A DNA stretch of 64,000 nucleotides. Source: CAWIOX01 sp963837775 (lineage in GTDB: Bacteria; Pseudomonadota; Gammaproteobacteria; Burkholderiales; Burkholderiaceae_D). The notes below the pieces were generated by a model. It did no database searches and had not been told where the DNA came from. It saw only the letters and a list, made by a program, of their open reading frames with translations. Both the position numbers and the translations under genes were made by a program. Within the stretch, counting starts at the first letter, position 1. The number at the start of each line of letters is the position of its first letter. The stretch lies in the NCBI GenBank assembly GCA_963837775.1, contig CAWIOX010000032.1, positions 62,001-126,000 on the forward strand, read 5' to 3'. Below, piece after piece: positions 58,613-64,000 of the stretch.

Positions 58613-59367
58613 TTGATTGTCTACGAATACCCTTTCAACGAGCGTATTCGCACGTTGTTGCGGCTGGAAGACCTGTATGAGAAGTTCACCTTCTTTTTAC
58701 ATCAGGAACATGCGCTGCAGCACCATGTCGCACTTTCCACCATTTTCGAGATGCTCGAGGTGGCGGGTCGTGCCGACTTGAAATCCGATCTATTGCAAGA
58801 ACTTGAGCGCCAAAGACAAACTTTACTCGGCTTTAAAGCAAATCCTAATGTGCAGGCCGAACGGCTGGACGAAATTCTGCGCGAACTGGATCGGGTCAGC
58901 AGCGCATTGATTGCAGCGCAAGGAAAGACCGGCCAGAATATACGTGACAATGAGTGGCTGATGAGCATCCGCGGCCGCACCATCATCCCGGGCGGCGCTT
59001 GTGAATTCGACTTGCCCTCGTACTATGCATGGCAGCAGCGCCCGGCCCGACAACGCTTTGACGATATTTCCAATGGTTTGCGCCACTGACGCCGTTATTC
59101 GAGGCGCTCAGCCTGGTATTGCGCTTGCTCAGGGAGTCCGGCAGCACCTCCAAAATCATTGCACAGTCCGGCAGCTACCAGCAGATGCTGCAGGGCAAAA
59201 TCTATCTGATGTTGCGCCTGAATATCGATGAGACGCTCGGCTACATTCCCGAAATTTCCGCCAACAAATACATGCTCTGGGTACGTTTCACCTCGCAGGA
59301 CGGCAACATGAAGCCGAAATCCTTTGAGGGCGATGTCCCGTTCGAACTCACCCTCTGTAATTTCTGA
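58613..59367 (+). CDS. zapD: Cell division protein ZapD (one frameshift)
   Basis: Cytoplasmic FtsZ-ring bundling protein of the DUF1342 family, ~251 aa. It begins from TTG 58613 with MIVYEYPFNERIRTLLRLEDLYEKF, a conserved N-terminus. The middle has GQNIRDNEWLMSIRGRTIIPGG. Near 59083 one C is missing: SNGLR continues in the next frame as PLTPLFEALSLVLRLLRESG and ends VPFELTLCNF. A non-ATG start is likely because no ATG lies at the conserved N-terminus. Confidence 0.9.
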
Positions 59368-59379
59368 ATATGTCACACA

Positions 59380-59568
59380 ATGGCCACTTTTGTCGATTGC
59401 CCAACCTGCCACTGCAAGGTCGAATGGAAGGAAGAAAACAAGTTCCGTCCGTTTTGCTCCGAACGATGCAAACAGATCGATCTCGGCGCCTGGGCCGAAG
59501 AAAAATATACGATCCCCGCCGTCAATCCGGCCGAGGATAGCGATGATGACGGCCAATTGCCGTCTTGA
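59380..59568 (+). CDS. yacG: DNA gyrase inhibitor YacG (zinc protein)
   Basis: 62 aa with one zinc site of four cysteines: Cys7, Cys10, Cys26 and Cys30 in CPTC and CSERC. The FRPFCSERCKQIDLGAW motif is diagnostic of YacG, which inhibits GyrB. Complete. It starts 13 bp after zapD. Confidence 0.95.
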   Translation: MATFVDCPTCHCKVEWKEENKFRPFCSERCKQIDLGAWAEEKYTIPAVNPAEDSDDDGQLPS

Positions 59569-59609
59569 TCGGATAAGCGCCGGATAATTCGCCTACACAA
59601 GGAGTCCGC

Positions 59610-60036
59610 ATGTCGCGCTTGCTGGTATCGGCACAACTGTTGCTCATTGTCCTGATCGCATTCCCGTTCCACATTGCGCAATTGAGCGCACTGAATATCG
59701 GCCTGTTCGCCTTGGGCTTGATGGTCGGGGTTGCCGCCGATCACGGCGATGCCTTCGCGCAGTTTCAGCGTGATGCCGGAACCGACCCGCGAGGGCGAAC
59801 TGGTGACGCGCGGCATCTACCGCCATGTCCGCCATCCGATGTACCTGGCGGTGCTGCTATGCGGATTGGCTGCCTGTCTGGCGTATGGGTCCGCTCTCAA
59901 ATGGGGCCTGCTGGCATTGCTGGCCGGCGTGCTGATTGCGAAGATCCGGCGGGAAGAACGATTGCTGCTGGCACGCTTCGAAGACTACGCCGCCTATCGC
60001 TTGCGAACCAAGGCACTGATCCCGTATCTGATCTGA
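59610..60036 (+). CDS. Isoprenylcysteine/phospholipid methyltransferase-like membrane protein (one frameshift)
   Basis: Short membrane methyltransferase of the ICMT/PEMT type, ~141 aa. N-terminal hydrophobic helix (LLVSAQLLLIVLIAFPF); the family core is EGELVTRGIYRHVRHPMYLAVLLCG (the RHPxY SAM-site motif), followed by EERLLLARFEDYAAYRLRTKALIP. The frame breaks near 59730: GLFALGLMVG joins to PSRSFSVMPEPTREG in another frame. The substrate is unknown. It lies 41 bp after yacG. Confidence 0.8.
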
Positions 60037-60044
60037 ATTTATAA

Positions 60045-60458
60045 CTAGGCCGCCGGATAGCGCAGCTGGTCCAGCCATGCGAGCAGCGGAATGGTTGCCG
60101 GCAGCAGCGGCGCGACACCGACGCTGCCCTGCCACGCGAATGCCTGCCCTTCCAGGCTCTGCGGCTCGCCGCGCCATTCGCGGCTGATGTAGAAATGCAG
60201 CCGCACATGCGCATGCGGATAGACATGCTCGACGCCGCACCATGGCTCGGCGCTGACGATTTCGACTCCCAGCTCTTCGACGAACTCGCGCTTCAACGCA
60301 TCCAGGATCGCCTCGCCCGGCTCCACCTTGCCGCCCGGGAATTCCCAATAACCGGCATAAGGCTTGCCCGCCGGACGCTGCGCCAGCAGCACATCGCCGT
60401 TCGGCTGCATCAGGATGCCGACTGCGACTGCAATCGGTGTGTTATTCGAATCTGGCAT
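60045..60458 (-). CDS. mutT: MutT-like Nudix hydrolase
   Basis: 137 aa from ATG 60458 (GGAAG upstream). The Nudix box GGKVEPGEAILDALKREFVEELGV is complete. AVAVGILMQPNGDVLLAQRP is typical of 8-oxo-dGTP diphosphatase MutT, and EGQAFAWQGS sits where MutT proteins bind substrate. Context (argJ, a DUF815 ATPase) fits the secA-argJ-mutT neighbourhood. Exact substrate not proven; other Nudix activities are possible. Confidence 0.85.
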   Translation of the reverse strand: MPDSNNTPIAVAVGILMQPNGDVLLAQRPAGKPYAGYWEFPGGKVEPGEAILDALKREFVEELGVEIVSAEPWCGVEHVYPHAHVRLHFYISREWRGEPQSLEGQAFAWQGSVGVAPLLPATIPLLAWLDQLRYPAA

Positions 60459-60489
60459 CACAAGGGCTTCCAACAAGGGTTTCAGGGGC

Positions 60490-60569
60490 AAATAAATACT
60501 GCTGCCAGTATTAAAATATACCGCAATGAATCATTGCGGCGAACACATATATTTTTCAACATACCCCCC
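60490..60569 (+). repeat. Dispersed intergenic element, copy 7
   Basis: AAATAAATACTGCTGCCAGTAT (perfect ATACTG/CAGTAT stem), TTAAAATATA, then the perfect palindrome CCGCAATGA-A-TCATTGCGG, and the end CAACATACCCCCC. It fills the gap between the DUF815 ATPase stop (60571) and the Nudix start, on the strand opposite to both genes. Confidence 0.8.
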
Positions 60570-60570
60570 A

Positions 60571-61444
60571 CTAATCCTGCATTTTCCCGGCATGATCCTT
60601 GGCGAACTGCCAGGCCACGCGGCCGGAGCGCGAACCGCGCTGCAAGGCCCAGCGCAGCGCATCGGCGCGGGCCGACTCGATTTGCCCGGCATCGCAACCG
60701 AACGAGCCCAGCCAGTGCGCGACGATATCCAGATAATCGTCCTGCTTGAACGGATAAAACGATACCCACAGGCCGAAACGCTCGGACAGGGAGATTTTTT
60801 CCTCGACCGTCTCGCCCGGATGCAGGTCGCCATCGTCGCTGCGCTTGTAGCTCTCGTTGTCGGACAATCGTCTCCGGCAACAGGTGGCGGCGGTTGGAGG
60901 TGGCGTAAATCAGCACATTGTCCGACTGCGCGGCGATGCTGCCGTCGAGCGCGACTTTCAGCGCCTTGTAGCCGCCCTCGCCCTCCTCGAAACTCAGGTC
61001 ATCGCAAAAGATGATGAAGCGCTCCGGCCGCCCGGCGACCAGGTCGACGATATCGGCCAAATCGGCCAGGTCGCCCTTGTCGACCTCGATCAGGCGCAGG
61101 CCTTGCGCCGCATACTGGTTCAGGCAAGCCTTGATCAGCGAAGACTTGCCGGTGCCGCGGGCGCCGGTCAGCAGCACGTTGTTGGCCGGCCGGCCCTGCA
61201 CGAACTGCTGCGTATTCTGCTCTATCTGCTGCTTTTGCGCCGCGATATTGTGCAAATCATCCAAACGGATGTGCGCGATATGTGCCACCGGCTGCAGGAA
61301 TCCGGTGCTTTGACCGCCGCGCTTGCGCCAGCGGAAAGCGGTGGCGCGCTGCCAGTCGGTTGCATGCGCCGGCGGCGGCAGGATGGATTCGAGGCGCGCC
61401 AGCAGCGCTTCGGCACGGAGGAGAAATTGATCGAGTTGTGTCAT
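60571..61444 (-). CDS. DUF815-family P-loop ATPase (one frameshift)
   Basis: About 291 aa from ATG 61444. AAA-type Walker A GARGTGKSSLIKACLNQYA, Walker B FIIFCDDLSFEEGEGGY, sensor region YATSNRRHLLPET. Near 60865 an extra T breaks the frame; the next frame reads SDNESYKRSDDGDLHPGE and continues RFGLWVSFYPFKQDDYLDIVAHWL. Function of the family is unknown. It lies between argJ and the Nudix gene, the usual position in Burkholderiales. Confidence 0.88.
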
Positions 61445-61509
61445 GGCGAAGGAGGAGAAATTCAAGCTGACCCCTGATGCAGGTGCATCAAGGGCGATGC
61501 AGCGACGGC

Positions 61510-62748
61510 TTAAGAGCGGTAATCGGCGTTGATGGTCACATACTCATGCGACAGATCGCAGGTCCAGACGGTGGCCGCTGCAGTCCCGCGCGCCAGCGTC
61601 ACGCGGGTGGTGATTTCGCTTTGCTGCATCACGCGCTGGCCGTCCTGTTCGCGGTAATCCGGATTGCGCCCGCCGTTTTTGGCGACCCAGACATCGTCCA
61701 GATACAGGTTCAGCTTGCTGACGTCGAGATCGTCGACGCCGGCATAACCGATCGCGGCCAGAATCCGGCCCAGGTTCGGATCGGAAGCGAAGAAAGCGGT
61801 TTTCACCAGCGGCGAATGGGCGATCGAATACGCGATCTTGCGGCATTCCTCTTCGCTCTTGCCCTGCTCCACCGTGATCGTCATGAACTTGGTCGCGCCC
61901 TCGCCATCGCGGATGATCATCTGCGCCAGCTGCTGCGCGTGAGCGATCACCGCCGCTTCCAGCGCCGCATAGTCGGCCGAGCCGATATCGTTGATTTCCA
62001 GCGCGGCAGTGCCGGTGGCGATCAGCATGAAGGAATCGTTGGTCGAGGTATCGCCGTCGATGGTGATGCAATTGAAGGACTTGTTCGCAGTCACCTTGAC
62101 CAGATGATCGAGCACTGCCTGCGAGACTTTCGCATCGAAGGCCAGAAAGCCCAGCATGGTCGCCATGTTCGGCTTGATCATGCCGGCGCCCTTGCTGATG
62201 CCGGTCATGGTGATGCTGACGCCGTTGATGACGACGCTGCGCGACGCCGCCTTGGGCTGGGTGTCGGTGGTCATGATCGCTTCGGCCGCATTGAACCAGT
62301 TGTCTTCGGTCAGGTTCGCAATCGCCTGCGGCAGGCCGGCGACGACGCGGTCGAGCGGCAACGGCTCCAGGATCACGCCGGTAGAGAACGGCAGGATCTG
62401 CTCCGCATCGCAGCCGAGCAAGTCGGCCAGCGCGGCGCAGGTCGCATTGGCGTCGGCCAGACCGGACTCGCCGGTACCGGCATTGGCATTGCCGGTATTG
62501 ACGACCAGCGCGCGGATGCCCTTGCCGGATTGCTGCACCGCGGCCAGATGCGCCTTCGACACCTGCACCGGCGCCGCGCAAAAACGGTTGGTGGTGAACA
62601 CGCCGGCCACGGTGGCGCTGTCAGCCAGACGCAGCACCAGCAAATCCTTGCGATTCGGTTTTTTGATGCCCGCTTCGGCATGGCCTAGCTGGATGCCCGC
62701 GACGGGCTTGAGTTGTGCGGCGACAGGGAGAGGAGAATTGACGGCCAT
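61510..62748 (-). CDS. argJ: Bifunctional glutamate N-acetyltransferase/amino-acid acetyltransferase
   Basis: 412-aa ornithine acetyltransferase of the arginine pathway. Self-cleavage occurs at the Thr of IKPNMATMLGFL, separating alpha and beta chains. VVNTGNANAGTGE and ILPFSTGVILEPLP are in the alpha chain, and SFNCITIDGDTSTNDSFML is in the beta chain. Complete. A 276-bp gap upstream separates it from the divergent LysR gene. Confidence 0.95.
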   Translation of the reverse strand: MAVNSPLPVAAQLKPVAGIQLGHAEAGIKKPNRKDLLVLRLADSATVAGVFTTNRFCAAPVQVSKAHLAAVQQSGKGIRALVVNTGNANAGTGESGLADANATCAALADLLGCDAEQILPFSTGVILEPLPLDRVVAGLPQAIANLTEDNWFNAAEAIMTTDTQPKAASRSVVINGVSITMTGISKGAGMIKPNMATMLGFLAFDAKVSQAVLDHLVKVTANKSFNCITIDGDTSTNDSFMLIATGTAALEINDIGSADYAALEAAVIAHAQQLAQMIIRDGEGATKFMTITVEQGKSEEECRKIAYSIAHSPLVKTAFFASDPNLGRILAAIGYAGVDDLDVSKLNLYLDDVWVAKNGGRNPDYREQDGQRVMQQSEITTRVTLARGTAAATVWTCDLSHEYVTINADYRS

Positions 62749-63024
62749 GTTGTGATCACTCTAGCGATAGACGAAAAACGTATTGTAATCGTTATGCCGG
62801 CATTGGCGAGGCAACGCATGTGCATACGATAAAAGCCGTCCGCACCCGGGAAGCTGATTGCGGCAAGGACTGATCAATACGCCAAACTGACGTTGAAACC
62901 GTTGAAGTGGGTGCCGCTCCGTCAAATGATTGGCTACGGGTCAATTATGAATATTTCCGTTTGAAAGAAAAATACAAGAGTGGGAAAATGATTGTTCCGA
63001 ATTTCAAACAGATTGTGTGCTGGC

Positions 63025-63942
63025 ATGGACTTATTCAAAGCGATCAGCGTCTTCGTCAAGGTCGCGGAAAGCGGCAGCCTGACGGCCGCCGCCGTCGCGC
63101 TGGACATCTCGAACCCGTCGGTAACCCGCCATCTGGCCGACCTGGAAGGCCATCTGGGAGCGCGCCTGTTCAATCGCAGCACGCGGCGCCTGAGCCTGAC
63201 GGAAACCGGCGCCGTGTTTCTGGAACGCAGCAAGCAGCTGCTGTCCGATCTGGAAGAGGCGACGTCGGCCGCCAACTCCAGCACTGCCAGTCCGGGCGGC
63301 ATCTTAAGGATCAACGCGCCGATCTCGTTTGCGGTCAGCCATCTGGCCCGCGTGCTGCCGCATTATTCCGAGCGCTATCCGAAGATCAGCCTGGACGTGT
63401 CGCTGTCGGACCGGGTGGTGAATCTGGTGGAAGAGGGTTACGACCTGGCAATCCGCATCGGGCGCATCCAGGACTCCAGCCTGGTGGCGCGCAAGATCGC
63501 ACCGATCAGGATTGTGCTGTGCGCGGCACCGGCCTATCTGGAGCGGCACGGCACGCCCGTGGTGCCGGACGACCTGAAACAGCACCATTGCCTGAGCTAC
63601 AGTTATGCGGCGACACCGGACGAATGGCAATTCGAGCATGAAGGGAAAACCCATGCGGTGCGCATCAAGGGGCCGATGCATGCCAACAACGGCGACCTGT
63701 TGCGCGCAGCGGCACTGGCCGGGATGGGCATCATCCTGCAACCGTCATTTATCGTCGGTGACGATCTGCGCAGCAAGAAACTGATTCCGCTGCTGCCAGG
63801 CTATACGGCTGCGATGACGCATATGTATGCGGTCTATCCGAGCCGCCAGCACCTGTCGGCCAAAGTGCGCACCTTCGTCGACTATCTGGTCGAACAGTTC
63901 GGCGACAATCCTTACTGGGACCGGGAGCTGCAGGCCGGCTGA
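63025..63942 (+). CDS. LysR-family transcriptional regulator
   Basis: 305 aa from ATG 63025 (MDLFKAISVFVKVAESGSL). The N-terminal winged helix-turn-helix has TAAAVALDISNPSVTRHLADLEGHLGARLFNR, and the rest forms the LysR substrate-binding domain (LRINAPISFAVSHLARVLP..., GYDLAIRIGRI). It resembles the CrgA/AaeR type. Its effector is unknown. The gene is divergent from argJ and the right neighbour is outside the window, so I cannot name targets. A further in-frame start 33 bp upstream is possible. Confidence 0.9.
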   Translation: MDLFKAISVFVKVAESGSLTAAAVALDISNPSVTRHLADLEGHLGARLFNRSTRRLSLTETGAVFLERSKQLLSDLEEATSAANSSTASPGGILRINAPISFAVSHLARVLPHYSERYPKISLDVSLSDRVVNLVEEGYDLAIRIGRIQDSSLVARKIAPIRIVLCAAPAYLERHGTPVVPDDLKQHHCLSYSYAATPDEWQFEHEGKTHAVRIKGPMHANNGDLLRAAALAGMGIILQPSFIVGDDLRSKKLIPLLPGYTAAMTHMYAVYPSRQHLSAKVRTFVDYLVEQFGDNPYWDRELQAG

Positions 63943-64000
63943 GGCGGCTTTTTCAATGGCTGAAGCGACCTACCGCCGATTCCATTCGAAACCGCTTCAC

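Overview
The window is a stretch of chromosome from a betaproteobacterium, most likely an Oxalobacteraceae member close to Herminiimonas or Janthinobacterium. I infer this from the gene neighbourhoods (tRNA-Pro/ispB/rplU/rpmA/obgE/proB and CNP1/rppH/proS; rubA/thiD/hemL; aroQ/accB/accC/prmA) and from protein character; I could not run a database search. Nearly everything is housekeeping, and there is no prophage, integrase, IS transposase, toxin cassette or CRISPR array.

Layout. 1-5.5 kb: minus-strand Pil-Chp chemosensory operon pilG-pilH-pilI-pilJ-pilL, with pilL running off the left edge. 5.7-8.1 kb: rubredoxin, divergent thiD-like kinase and hemL. 8.2-14.6 kb: a c-type-heme GGDEF/EAL protein, an Nramp-like transporter, a DUF4337 protein and CorA. 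14.9-22.7 kb: a long minus-strand series mpl-yqiA-ubiC-RNB nuclease-tonB-aroE-mtgA-small membrane protein. 22.9-30.1 kb: plus strand, hypothetical protein, TlpA-like thioredoxin, aroQ, accB, accC, prmA, a DUF3426 protein, a PfkB kinase and a lipoprotein. 30.1-41.9 kb: minus strand, yggU, yggT, a histone-H1-like protein, nrdB, nrdA, ampD, pilR, pilS, a PP0621-like protein and a CcsA-type membrane protein. 42-51.1 kb: ffh, a SWIB protein, lytic transglycosylase, proS, rppH, CNP1-like, proB, obgE, rpmA, rplU. 51.5-60 kb: ispB, tRNA-Pro, a CorC-type protein, pilB-pilC-pilD, coaE, zapD, yacG, a methyltransferase. 60-64 kb: Nudix hydrolase, DUF815 ATPase, argJ, LysR regulator. Type IV pilus genes thus occur at three separate loci (Pil-Chp, pilRS, pilBCD).

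Two features cut across the annotation. First, at least seven copies of a dispersed intergenic element of about 75-80 bp lie on both strands. Each copy has an ATAC...GTAT hairpin, a central GC-rich hairpin and an ATACYCCC end. I do not recognise the family, and it is the best candidate here for something undescribed. Second, the sequence carries dozens of apparent single-base frameshifts, densest at 47-58 kb and hitting essential genes (obgE, rpmA, rplU, ispB, nrdA, proS, coding for ribosomal and replication functions). This pattern points to uncorrected indel errors in the assembly rather than gene decay. Broken genes are therefore given as single CDS spans, with the breakpoints named.
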